From Ophthalmolycus amberensis (taxonomy: Eukaryota > Chordata > Actinopteri > Perciformes > Zoarcidae): DNA of 64,000 bases. This document shows positions 33,675 through 46,425 of this stretch, piece after piece. Position numbers and translations under genes: made by a program. The first letter of the stretch is position 1. The number at the start of each line of letters is the position of its first letter. Under the pieces are notes generated by a model. That model was not told where the DNA came from and made no database searches. It saw nothing but the letters and a program-made list of their open reading frames with translations. The stretch is taken from contig JAFEUB010000795.1 in assembly GCA_024529925.1 (NCBI GenBank), positions 682,001 to 746,000 of the forward strand. Direction: 5' to 3'.

Positions 33675-36600
33675 AAAGCACTGGCATCATATTTTACTTC
33701 CAGAAATACAAGTTGCTTCTCTCTTTATAAAGTAAAATATTTTGCCAAAATGCTGTAGGAAGAAGTCACCATTGATGGCAGAAGTTAAATATTTAAATTC
33801 ACAGATTGTAGTGATCAAGAGTCAAGTACAATCCTACATTTGATTCGACTCTCTGTATTTATTCTCCTGTGGAGAGACAACTGGTCTAAATTGGCTGGTT
33901 AATAAGGATCACATGCAATCTATTATATATGTTATTACATTTTATTATAAATACAAATATATTCACTGGCAATATATTCAAAGACAAACTGCTTGGGATG
34001 GAGACTAGCTTCTTCGTTGCTTATTAATTTTAGTATTTTTGCATCTCTTATGCTTACATTTCATATCTTAAGTTTCACAGTTCAGTGAGGAGAAAATAAA
34101 ATCTCTTACTGTAAAATGAATCCTTGCTGTTAATTACATACACTGTTAATGCACTACTCAGAGCACACAATAGATAGAGTTAATACGTAGAAGGGAAGTT
34201 TAATCAAGACTTAAACAAAGCACAGTATTTCACTGAAAATGTCAGCAGACAGTCGAGAGCTTCTTCCTATTTCTCATTGCCGGATCCTTCTAAACTAAGA
34301 GTCCATTGACTCTCAGCCGTGACTAAATGTTTAGGAAGCCCTGTGTAATTATGTTTTATTTTCTAAATGTTCCCCTCTCAGTGAAATACATACAGACGTT
34401 GTACGTGGGGCACAATGAGGAAGACTGTTGTCACGGTCAGTGACCTTAAAATGGTCCTTCAGTGTGTGCTGTTTTCAGACGCCAATTGTTCCATTCATCG
34501 GACTTGCAAGATATTTGCGAATGTGGGGGTTAAAAGAAAACACAAGGACGCGGAAGACACATGAGCCCACATCCTTGCTGCAACTGACAACATTAAACTT
34601 TAGTCTCTCCAGTTTGGCTTTAGCCTGTGGCAAAGCAACTTGATTGAGGCCTTTGATGGGCATTAATACACCGTGGAGAGACGGCTTTGTTCGGGAATGG
34701 AAATGAACATAAAACGGAAAGCGGAACAGGAAGGAGAGAGGCCCACAAGCTGATCTTATTTAATTTCACATAAAAGAGACATTCCATCTTTGCAGAGCCT
34801 GTTTTTTTGGCATCTCAGTGTATGAAAACCCAGACTTGCTCGACATACTGAGGATCATACGCTGGATGTGTGCATAGCATTTGCTGAGCATTTCTGAAAC
34901 CAAAACAGTCTGGGCCATTTCGAACACATCACATGTGGCAGCAGACTTTAAAAAAAAAAATGGCATGACTGGTACAACTTTTCAGTGGCACTGGGCAAAT
35001 CAGCATGGAGGAATGTTTTTGGCTACGACCTGGCTTAATGAGAGGCGGCCCTGCCCATAGGAAAGCGTCTATTAGTCTTGACCACAGTCTTTTACAGTGT
35101 AACGAATGAGCTCAGCTCTGCTCAAGTGTTTCATCTAAAGGCAAATATCTGCAGTGTATCTGACTGAACCAAAGATTACCCTCCTGTCATATCACATTAC
35201 AATGTGGAACAACAGCACTGCGCCAGTGGTGTGTTGGACTCTTTGATGACTTGACTCAGTTCATGTATTTTCAATGGTGGGGATGCGAATATTTGGAAAG
35301 TTAACAGCTTTTATTTAATTTCACTTCTTTTTTTGTTGTTGCAGTGAATCGAGTGATTACTGGGAGACTAAGAATTAGACTTGCACTTCTTTTTTTGTTA
35401 ATATTATGTATTATATACTGACACCTCCAGCTTTTACATCTTACTGTGTCATTGTTTGTATTATATCCCATGTATTGCTTAATATCTTCACTTTATCAAA
35501 GCCAAAAGTAGAGATGTGTTAGAGGGCGAAGTCCTGAAGGAGTCAGTTGAGCCAGTGGCACTGATTTGGGGATTATGAGTGAAGACCTCTGAATCCCGGA
35601 TTTAATGACAAACAAAACAAAACATGGACTTGTATAAGATGCCTATAGACTTCCTCATCTGTTAAATTAAAAAAGAAAGAAATGTTCAGAATGCTCATTG
35701 TGGTCACTTCGTCATTAGTGAAGATGTCTTTTTAATTTCAGGTGGGTTCAAAGACTTCAACACTGTAAAACATTGTGCAGTCTCTTTTCAATATTTTTAT
35801 CTCAAGTTAATACAAATACATACGTTTTACTCATTCAGTAAGTCAACTTAACATGTGTAAATTACATTTTCACAGCAAAGTATAACATCTGACAGGAAGT
35901 CCTTCGACTTGATATGAATTGAATGAATTTAAAGATGGGTGTTCAATTAAACAAACAAGTCCATGACCCTTTTCTTTTGTTGTTTATAGAAATCATGATG
36001 TACTTTTGCTATGTAATACATGTTAAGTTAAGTCATGGTTGTTTCCTCTGATAATAATGAATACAATGCTGACTATGATGAAGGCTAGTCCCCACCATTA
36101 CACTGTCAAATAAAAATAAAAAATCCTGGCAACTTTGGTACAAAAGTAGCTTCAATAGGAACAACCACAGCGGTGTAGCATCTACAGCAATGATTCTTAG
36201 CATTTCTTATCATTATAATAAAATCTATAACTATACATTTGAAAGGCAAAATCTGAATGTGTGTTAGTGTGACACGGTTTATTGATGTTGATTTCACAAG
36301 CCGACTTTAAACCATTCAAGTTATTCAAGTTTAGTTCAGTTCACTCACATTATGGCCCTTTTCACAGCAGCCATCTTGGCACATCGTTGCAGAGTAACAC
36401 ATGTGTAATTAATAACATTAACTATGGCCTTGTTCTATTCAGGTGGGTCAGGGCCCTGGTATTGTGCATGCTGGCTTACTGGAAAGGTTGTGACACACTA
36501 AATAGAATGGGACCATAATCAATTCAAACAATTACACCTGTGTTTACCCTGCTATGACATGTCAAAATGGCTATAATGTTTTACAATGAAAATGGATTTA

Positions 36601-36800
36601 TTATCATTTACCAAGTTCCTTAAACTAAACCTCTGTTTAGCTCCTACACAGCCTGTTATAGTGTATATCACATCAAATATATAATGTGTTTTCATACATT
36701 GAATATACTGAATATACTGTAGTACTGTAGTGACACACAAGTGCCAGCCAAGTTACTTGCTTTACTTACAGGAAAGTGAAGTTGAATTGGCACATGAATA
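32176..36800. other. alx4 upstream gene-poor region
   Basis: I see no coding exon. It contains a CA microsatellite at 33642-33671 and is otherwise AT-rich sequence without a repeat family I can name. Confidence 0.5.
33642..33671. repeat. (CA)n microsatellite
   Basis: About 15 CA units. Confidence 0.9.
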
Positions 36801-37285
36801 CATGATGTGATAGCTCTCATTGTCGTGACTATCGTTTCTTTGTTGTTCTGCCTGGCCTGGCTCTCTGTCCCTGTCTCCAGCTCCTGCTCACTTTCCTCAG
36901 GCCATGAAGCCTCCTCTCACTCCCCGGACCTGCCATCCTTTAGCCATCCACCAGATGCCCTCAGTCCTGCTCTCCTGAAGTCCCCTCCCACCTACACACC
37001 TGTTGTCATTTCCCTCATCAGCTCTGACCGGTCTTCCCTGCCCAGCTCCTCACCTGCTTCTCATTCACTCGTCAGCCACACTCTATATGAACCAGTTCAC
37101 CTAAGTGTTTCCTGGGTCAGATCATCATTGCTGCTATGCAGTTACTTGCTACCTGTCTGCCAGGCCCGGTGCCTTTTGAACACTGTAAGCTTTTGTAAAT
37201 GACTCACTGAATTCATCCTACTGTTTCCTCGTCTGTCTGCATCTGGGTCCACCCTGTTTCACTGCATTGCCAATTGTGACACTCA
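36800..37285 (+). mobile_element. possible solo LTR or retroelement fragment
   Basis: The stretch is C/T-rich, contains 'actctatatgaaccagttca' (a TATA-like core), and ends with 'tctgcatctgggtccaccct' followed by GCATTGCCAATTGTGACA. A TATA-like core followed about 200 bases on by a 'GGGTCC...GTGACA' end is familiar from teleost LTR elements. The 131-codon Ser/Pro-rich frame at 36807-37202 is probably a product of this composition. There is no partner LTR or internal gag/pol. Confidence 0.35.
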
Positions 37286-39203
37286 TATTTGCACTGTGTT
37301 ATTATATCATTTAGAAGTCTGAACTGGGCTTCTGTATGAGTGCTTGCTGTAGATTTTGGCACAAAAGAGGGTGATAACACGCAGAGTGTATTGATGAATG
37401 AGTAGAATAAAATGATATACAGATGTATGAATGCCGTTATTGCTCTCACACATCAGTGAGAAATATATCACAGTAAATGCTGTTTGATTGTCACCGTAAA
37501 ACACAGATATAAGAATGTATTTTTTTTCTTCTTTTCGGTAGATCATTGAAATCCTAAAGCAATGTGAAAGAAAAGAGACCTCAGACATTACATTCAGTCT
37601 TTACTTCTTTTTTTCAGAGGCTTTTATAATGAAATGCTTTTCTATTTTGTCTATTTGCAAAAGTCAAAATGTGATTATTTGGTGTAGCCAAATCCAAATA
37701 GCCATATAAAGCGATAAACTGGTAAAATGAAACATTCAAATAACCGCCTACAAACAGAATTGTTTTTGTGTGTGTACTTTCTCTTTTCATCAGTAACAAG
37801 CTGCTGTAAAGAAGAAAAGAGGTCTGCAGTAAGAAGTTGAAGGACTGAACCGTAGTGGTTTGGATTAAAGGTCAGCTGACTTATGAGTACTTTATGGTCT
37901 CACACATTAAACTCAACAAGCTAAAAATCTGTCGGGTAAATACATTTGCACCAATGAATGTGCTATACTGAAATCTCCAGTGGCTGTTTTTTCATCTTCC
38001 TGGACTCTGTTGCTCCATAAGTAACCGTGAGATGGAGATCGACAGTGCTGTGTGGTAAACCAATGTATGTGTATATCTGGTTGGTGGTCTGGTTGCAGGA
38101 GTACACAGATAATTTTTTTCGACAATGTTTTGATTTTCTGTGGTCCTGAGTGCTTGACGGACTGTTTTGTTCATGCGCATGTCGGAGCCTGCTGAGTTTC
38201 TTTGTACCGGTAGTGAACAGTGGTAACAGCACACCTGCACATTCAATGGCCAATCTGGCCGAGTGTCTTCTGGGCACGGATGAGATGACGCTCTGCCCGT
38301 TTGAAGCGCTGCAGCAGACTTTTATGTGCTGCTGAAATTGGTTTCACATGAGTCGGGGACCAAACTGCGTCAGCAGATTTTCTGATCAAATTAAATGAAG
38401 AACGAGGGGAAAGCAAAAGCACCCCGTGGTTACACTTATCTTGAATTTAATGAAATAGGCCCAAGGAGTTAAAGATAGAAAAATCATCTGTTCATGCTCT
38501 CTTCGAGTTTGGTTTGGTGTGTAATCTTGGTGTTCACAGTCAGAGTCAGTCTGCACCTTCACTTCACACAGTGCCAGTGAAACATCTGCTTGACTTCCTG
38601 TGGAGGAGCTTTAAACATCTGCACCTCATGTGTGGCAGGTTCAAAGACGGAACAGGTAAACTCTCAGTGAACCTCCGCGTTCCTGGTTCATAAGCACAGC
38701 ATTTGATTTCCAAATGTGATTTCATGGTTGAATAAATGTACATGTGATAAAAAAAATGATATATACGTTTTTGTCTTCATTAAACTAGTTTTAAAATCAT
38801 CTTAGCTTTACTTTTCATGCAGCCTCTTTCCTCCGCCTTTGTGTGCAGAGCACATAGCCTATTGTCTTTACTGTATGTTGAAGCATTTACATGTATGTGC
38901 AGTACAGTGAGGTTTGAGTTCAGGTCTATTATTTTCAGGTCTCCTTTAAAACATCTTGACCTTCGGGCTGTGCAGAGCTTGCAGGAGGCCTGGAGATGGT
39001 GCCCAGCCCATCCAGACCGTCGATACACAAAATCCACTCATGAAAATTTATTAGGATCTGGAAAAATGTTTCCCATATGTGTCTACCTCCAGAATCTGGT
39101 GTTAATCTTGGGATACCTCTACTGATATGATCAGTTTAGAGAAGTATCCTGCTTCATCAAATTCAGAGCACACCCATGCAGCACACACAGAAATGCGGCA
39201 CAG

Positions 39204-39245
<42 letters not shown>

Positions 39246-40274
39246 AGAAGGGGATTTTATTCTTGCTATCAGTTAACCTCTGGGAGATATTACTGATCAA
39301 ACTGAGTTTCAGTTCATAGTCTGTGTAGTGGCAGCTTATTTTACAGTCCTTGGCCACTTCTTGCAGGATGTAAAGGGTTCTGACTCGTAGACTACCATGT
39401 CCAGCTTACGTGCTCTTGCAGGCTAAACGTTTCTTGTTAGCCGTCCAATGGTGAGGCTCGTAGCTCGTAGTCAAAAGTAGTTTTATTCTACGTAAACAAA
39501 AAAATTAACAAAATCCTTGTGCAATAAATGGAATACCAAAACACTGACCTGCTGGCTATAACTAAAAAGTCTATGATCTGCGGTCAGACAAATTGTTGCT
39601 CCACATCCTGCTCCATCAAAGCCTAACTAGCACTGAAACCTACTTAAAGGAGTCAACCAAAAATCATCCAATAGCAGAACAGACTAGAGGAGCCTTTATC
39701 TTTCTAGGCCAAAAAACATACGTCAAAGGACATTTTGCAACATGATCGATTACCTTAACTATATTATATGGTAAACATTTTAAAGGGCATAACACGCATT
39801 ACTTTCACAATAAACATAAAATACAAAAAACTGTTAAGAATACAAAATGTTTCTTACAGTCGGCGTGTTCCCACTAGTGTTTGTCACTGACCTGAATGGT
39901 TTACTGTCCACTGCACCAGCTTGCAATGTTGCTGTGTTTATTTGTGGTTTGATGTGAGAAGTCGGTCTTAGAAAAACCTTAATTATCTAATGCATTTAAG
40001 ATCAGAGGGTGAGAAAAACGCGGACGCATGCTGTGAAGCGTTTAGCTGCTTATGAGCTGCTAACTGTTCAGGTTTAAACATGACCTCATTGTGCTGATTG
40101 ACTTTAAAGTGTTTAATGCCGAGAATCAAACTCTACATGTGTACCATCTTGTCAAAGTAACATTTCAGAGTACATGCATCTTGATGTGAAATTAAGCTTT
40201 TGCGGTTTCTCTTTTGATGTATTTCACTTGGATTTGACAAAAATCAAGTGAAATACTTGCACATCTTTCACGTT
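37286..40274. other. gene-poor intergenic DNA
   Basis: A GT run at 39206-39244 is the only defined element. Several short open frames are present on both strands but none has a recognisable motif. Confidence 0.5.
39206..39244. repeat. (GT)n microsatellite
   Basis: About 19 GT units. Confidence 0.95.
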
Positions 40275-40435
40275 ACATTCAAAAGATGCTTTTGTCTAAA
40301 GCAACATTTACCTGCTCAATGGGAGACATTTAGGGTTCAGTATCTTACCTTTGTACACTGGCACAAGGTCAGGAGGAGCTGAGATTGAACCCCCCACCTG
40401 AGATATTAACTGCCTTCCCAGTACAGGTAACAAAA
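40275..40435 (+). repeat. teleost interspersed repeat (TTTTGTCTAAAGCAAC family)
   Basis: The order 'gcttttgtctaaagcaacat', 'gagacatttagggttcagta' and 'aggagctgagattgaacccc' matches the shape of a widespread fish repeat, whose consensus has TTATCCAAAGCGACTTAC followed by GGGATCGAACC. This copy is diverged. Confidence 0.55.
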
Positions 40436-40796
40436 AATAGACTAGCCCTCACAGTGTAGCACACACAGTTGTTTGTGATTGCTGTCAAAAACTTACCAAG
40501 AGGCAGAAAAAGCTGTTGCCATTAATCAAATTCTTGGCTGTTTAGCAATAAACCACTGGCATTTAAATGGGTACTGCTTGGCATGTTTGGTAACCTCTGG
40601 TGCCTAGTGTGTGCCTCTACCTATAATTTAGTTCCCAAGACCGGCAGAAAGCTTTTCGGGAGGTCTTCACTTGGCTTTACGATCCCTGGAAACCACGGCC
40701 ACAAATATGTCCGTAGGTCTCGTCAGAGGATAATGACACTTGGACGGGTTGATTGCGCAGCTGACAGCAACAAATGTGATGGCAGTGTTTCAAAGT

Positions 40797-40825
40797 GTGC
40801 GTGTGCGTGTGCGTGTGTGTGCGTG
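40797..40825. repeat. GT-rich microsatellite
   Basis: An interrupted GTGTGC run directly before copy B of the duplicated segment. Confidence 0.85.
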
Positions 40826-40830
40826 CTTTC

Positions 40831-41102
40831 AAGGCCAGGACAACTTATGTAATGTTGGTTGCTGTAAACACAAACAAATGATTGGGTTAATCTTTTCATT
40901 GTTTGCGGGATACATGAATTGAGACGATGCACTTGATACTTTGCAGTGTCAAATAAGCCAAAGTCCAAAGTTCCACTGTTAGGTAAGTAAAAACAAGCAG
41001 TAGAGACATGTGATACTAATGTGTACCAGTATAAAGATACTTCAGAAACGCTGCACTGGCACCTCACCCAACTCCAACCACTTCTGAGAGATAATGCTGT
41101 GC
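40831..41102 (+). repeat. duplicated segment, copy B (partner at 9001-9265)
   Basis: Same orientation and about 97-98% identical by eye to 9001-9265; it carries an extra 7 bases (gtccaaa). After 41102 the two copies diverge completely: here unique sequence follows, at copy A a GC run. Confidence 0.85.
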
Positions 41103-41785
41103 AAATAGGTTGCAGGCTGCAATCTAGAGGACAATGTATTCTGAATAAATTACACAAATGTCCAGCAATTTGTTGTCTCACTCCCTACCACACTGTCTTT
41201 GGAAATGCCCAGATGCTGAAGTGTTGGTTGATGCTGTCAGCTTTCTTTGGTTCCATTGGCTCTCCTTTCATTCTGCAGTTAGTTGTTTCTTTTTCATTCT
41301 TTCAAATGGATACTTATAAAACAGTTTAGGACTTTTCTTACAGACAAGAATGCTGAAAGTCTACAAACAACGTTAAACTAAGTATTTTGCAGTGTACCAT
41401 GATAAGGTCTGGCAAACCATTGACGAGTTAAATGTTTATCTATTATTTAAAGATTAGTATAGTGCCTGTCCCTGTTCAGAACGGGCTGATTGCTTGGCCT
41501 CCGGTGTTGCTGATTGCATCTTTCTCGAGATCCGCTCATAGAAACCACTTCACACTTGACACTGCGCTTCCTTGGTTCTCTCTTCAGACTCTTTCAATTT
41601 TAGTCAGAGGAGGCAACTGTCTAAATATTTCCAAGGTCAATAACTGAAGATCTCTTGCCTCATACTACCCTCAACCTTGTTTATAAAATGTCAGTTCCCC
41701 ACCATGAAACTAAAGATTGAATGTTGATGTAAAACCATAATGTATCTGGTTTTGATAAAAAATTTTGATTTGATTTGATTTGTTT
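41103..41785 (+). mobile_element. possible LINE 3' fragment
   Basis: One + strand frame near 41190 reads PHCLWKCPDAEVLVDAV, reminiscent of the C-terminal Cys/His region of LINE ORF2 proteins. The block ends with a short TTTGATTTGATTTGATTTG run at about 41762-41782, similar to the simple-repeat tails of some LINEs. Stops occur in every frame. The assignment is weak. Confidence 0.28.
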
Positions 41786-44700
41786 AGTTTTGAAATTTTT
41801 TTGGATTAGTTTCAATAGCAAATGGCTAATTACATCAGAAACCGTTATTGGTTTACAATAGAAGATAATAAGAAACAATGTTTTTTGGATTAAGATTAAC
41901 CACAGGTGTCCATATTTTTCTGCAATCTGTGATCTTGTTATACAACAAAACCCTCAATATCACCCATATAAATATGTTCGGAGTCATATTTTTGGGCATT
42001 TAAGAGCACAATTTAGACAAACTCACAATTGTGCGCTGTGATGTATCAGCCTACTGTATATTGTGACTAATTTATGGGCAAACAGTTATACCTTTACAAT
42101 TTTAGCACTGGTTTTTATCCTGACAGAGATATCTCAAATTTCTGTCTTTGTTTTGCCAGTTTGACTTTCTTCACCTGCCACCACTATACTTCAGCTCTAC
42201 ACCATCTCATGATGGGCAGGTAGCGTCTTAGCTGGTTGGCGGCGACCCACCCAACCCAATTGATTTTCATTAGCGTATACATTTTTGTAGAAAATATACT
42301 GTGAGTGGATTGAATTGTAAAATGCAGTGACATGAAAAAGGGGGATATGACATCTAGTTTGTGACGTTTTCTAAGACAGTGTGTGTTGTATTGGTGTGCA
42401 TATTTAGGCCTTTCACTGGTTGTTTATGTGAGAGCAGAGAAAAGAGAGAGACAGATGGTGAGCCACTCAAACAGCAGTCCAGCAAAGGAAAACAGCCAAA
42501 ACTCTCCCTCCACCGGGGTAAAGCCACATTCTGTGGAACATTGTCACTGGGATAAAAGTTGACTGTGATCTCCAAGCTTGACCTTTGACCCTGACAGTAT
42601 TTTGATGAGAGAAGGCGGGATCTTGCGCACCCTTAGCGTTTTATCTCTGAGAGTCAGTCAGAGCTGGACAAGGGGTGTTGTGGAAGGGCTGGAACAGAAA
42701 CCTCCTGTGTTTATTTTGGTGGGCAGAGAGGAGTCTCGCAGCAAGGTGCTTGCTGTCATCGCTGTGACCTACGAACTCGGGCCGCTGGACATCCCGAAGA
42801 CTCCAGAGAAGAGTGCCATGGCAGCATGTGGGATGCTTAGTGAAGAGATCAAAGGGCATGGCTGCTGCTGAACATGTGAACAGATGTCCAGAAACAACTT
42901 TGTGTAATTCATAAAGTTTTGAGGAGCCAGCTAATGAAATATAAGTACCCTGCCTAGGTGAATGTTAAAGGTGAAGAGGAGAGTGATTATTCCCAGCCAT
43001 AGTTGTACAAAATATACAGCTATTTCAATTATATCAGTTTTTTGTTATGTGGAATATTGTTAAGTTTAGAGGACGAATGAAATCCGGGTAATACTTGTGC
43101 TCTTTTATGATCATTGTTCTCTGTTCCTTGCATGCACTGGGTGGCAGTCAGGTCATCATTAACAAACACATACACTGACATGGGAGCGTCTACGTATACA
43201 TCGCTTTGCATTTTAACATTCAGACTCACTGAAGCATTGCATTAAGGTTGATTCATTTTACATGGCAACTACAGCTTAAAGAGTGTTTGATGCCAGTCTA
43301 CAGACGACCAGGCAAAAGCAGTCATGAAGCCTCTCAACGGTGGAATAATCTCTGAAAACCTCATGCAACACCATAGTTACTCTATTTCCTAAACTGTCAT
43401 TCACAGGATACATTTGTGTGTTGTTCCTTCGTGAAATCGCTCACTCATAGTACCAAGTGATAAACCAAACTATCACACAAGCCTACCTGCATGTACTTGA
43501 ACGGAAATTCGTTCAGACACCAATGAGTTAGTAAGGCATCGTGAAACACACGTTATTGGAACTCAAAAACAAGCGGCGACGTATGCAAGCAATGGGTACG
43601 CAAATATTAATCAGTTTGCTGCAGCAAATAGCGAGATTGGCCGTGGACAGACACAGAGGTGAACACTCACTCACAAACGAAGGAATAAGCAAACACACAC
43701 ACACGACCAGAGAAAATAAATAAATACATCATAATTTAACTGTTAACATTTTCAGGAATCTAATTACTTAGAAACAGATAAATATCAAATTACGATCAAG
43801 GTTTTCACATCAATCTTTACGTCAGCTGAGTGCATCTGCTCGTCTATAACAGCAGTAGCAGTAGCAATAGAGTCTGTGACGAGGATGGGTGATAATGCAG
43901 CGCTGAGCTACTGAGACATTGAGTAGCGAAACCACATTGATGACCAGCACTGAAACCCAAGTGACCCTTTTAGCGAAGGTCAGCAGCAAGAGAAAACAGA
44001 GAGCTCACTCACTGGTCTAATATCCTGGAATGTCCTGGAAGCTGTGGAGAGAGAAAAAAGGTCCTTTCAAGCAGGGTCTTAATCAGAGTCATGTTCTTTA
44101 TTTAATTTGAGAGGATATTGGCGCTGATGTAGATGCCCCTTTATTCAGTCATTTATTCACTTAAGGAAATCTAAGGAATCACACACAAGAATGAATGGTT
44201 ACTATTTCTGTGTTCATAAGTCAGTCCTGAGGCCTTTCCTCCTGTTAATTTATTCATATAAGAAAGACATGGAGGATATTTTGTCGATACATCACAGCCT
44301 GTACTTCTTCATTGGTCTGCCCTTTCCTCTGCGCCATACCGCTGTATTTGCGGTTGTCTGATATAGTATATTATCCTCGACAGCATCTTGGTGAAAGGGA
44401 TTTGAACATGTGATGGTGTACATGCTCTGCAGTCTCAACTAAAAAAAATGAATATATATAATTGAATTAATAACTGCTTTATTAATCACACAGACCAAAC
44501 ACTTTGTATGAAACCTTTGCTGAATATTTGTATTCGTTTTGTAGTAATGTGCTACATCCAATATTGATTAAAAAAAACAACAACTTTGAATTGTGTTAAG
44601 AACACTGTTGCATGTTCTGCTTCTGTGACGATGCATCAGTTCAGGGAAACATATCAATGTAAAAGTAAAAGCTTTTAAGAAGCCTGTAGTTAATTGACGA

Positions 44701-46317
44701 GCATTGCTTGATTGGAATTCAACAACAATATAAGTCATGATGTTTACTTCATTGCTTTTTTCTTTTTGTTATTCTGAACACATTTCAGATCAGATGCCAT
44801 ATCAGGGAAACTGAATTTCAATAACACAATTATATGTAATCATTAGATTAATAAAAATACTTCATGCAATTTTCAAAAGCATCAACTTTAACACTGTCCA
44901 TTTTGGTATAGTTTTTATTAGTAATACTATTATTGTGAGCAGTAGAGATACTGTTAGTAGTGCAGGTTATGATTTTTGTAAGTGTGGGACGGACATTGAT
45001 ATGTTTTTTTGTGGTCCAGCCAACCTCTGTGGAGATGTGTATGTCAGGTTCTGGGAGCTGCCATGCTGGCAACAAAGCCCTGTTCATCCTGCTGCAGGGT
45101 GACCAAGTGATTCCAATTAAAGCTGCATGTTGCTTACTGATTCTGGGGTCGTGCAAGTCAAACATGAAGGAGTCTGATCTTACAAGTAGAGAGCAGAACT
45201 TTGGATCACTCTGGCCTGTTCATATATCTACTGTCGTACTTTTTCAACCAAGTGATTAAATCAGTCTGCCACCTGAGACCTTTCAACTTTTACAGTATGT
45301 TTGTATGTATTGTTTCATAATTGATTTCCCCCAAAAAAACATACACATTCATAAGCATCACCCAATACATACAAACAGGCATGAGTTCAGATATACAGAA
45401 AATAAGACTGAACAGTTGAACTGAACTGAATTAAACAGACCAAATTGGAGGCGAGTAGGAAAAAGCAAGACAAATCTATTTGTTTTAGTATAATATGACT
45501 GAAAGAGAGAAGTGACCAGTCTGAGAGGGCAGAGGAAGGAGAAGATAAATGAGGGAGTCTGAAGTGCCTGAGGAGAAATAAAGACATACAGAGCACTAAT
45601 GGAGCTTATGCACTCTGACCATTATCATCAAGCTGAACTTGTTAATAGTTGCAACCCATAAAAGACGATCCAAACATGTGTACCATGATCCATAAATATA
45701 TCACTATCCACAGATATTTAGTTTTCCATTTGTGTTGTATAAAGTCATATCTACAAAAATACAAAACTTTCACAGAAACTTGGACCATATGACACACATA
45801 AAGTAACTTTTTGTGACCAAGACAATGAAGTTAAAACTTTATAACTTTTAAATGGGTAACATGTTATCACTGTTAGGAATTACTAACGTAAAAATGACAA
45901 AGTAGGGGTTGAGAAGGTTGTGCTTTCACAACAATGACATAAAGAGGAATGTGTAGAAGCAGCATATGGTGATCAAAGTCCTTGTTGTTCTCAGTTGTGC
46001 TAAATTAGTGTGAAAAATAAGAATTTGAACTTAAACAGTCCATGACCAAAATAGTTTTAAACAATTTATATATATTTTTTAAAGTAAAATCTATTATGTC
46101 ACAAGTGAGCAGGACAATTCAGAGGCTTCACTGAAGACAATGTGCTAAGAGCAGTTTTCACTAGATGAGCTTGGTTGTGCTCTACTCTCAGATTTCCCCC
46201 AAAATAGGTTATGGTTGTCTTGAAACATACATCTTTAACATTTTGCAGCTCTGATGGCCAAAGTAAAAATATCTTTCTCAAGGGTATTTGTCTTATGACT
46301 TTGTGACACTAAAGTAT
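41786..46317. other. gene-poor intergenic DNA
   Basis: No exon, RNA gene or named repeat was recognised. Open frames such as 42578-42871 (+) and 44960-45259 (+) have no family motifs or splice-signal context. Confidence 0.45.
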
Positions 46318-46425
46318 AAATGGCACAGTGGATCAGTAGTATTCTCAGTTTCCTCACAATAAAAAAGTCCAAAGATTCAATTCATACCCATCCCAGGCCT
46401 TTCTGTATAGAGTTTTAAATGATTG
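46318..46425 (+). repeat. diverged copy of teleost GCACAGTGG...CCTCACA...GGCCTTTCTGT repeat
   Basis: The order 'ggcacagtggatcagtagta', 'tttcctcacaataaaaaagt', 'attcaattcatacccatccc' and 'aggcctttctgtatagagtt' tracks a widespread fish repeat, whose consensus has GGTTAGCACTGT, CCTCACAGCAAGAAGG, GGTTCGAATCCC and GGCCTTTCTGTGTGGAGTTT. It is heavily mutated. Confidence 0.5.

Noticed and set aside
36807..37202. 131-codon + strand Ser/Pro-rich frame as a gene
   Set aside because: It lies in a C/T-rich LTR-like stretch with no splice context and no recognisable domain.
41021..41329. 102-codon + strand frame as a gene
   Set aside because: It begins inside the duplicated segment and runs into LINE-like sequence with stops in the more plausible frame.
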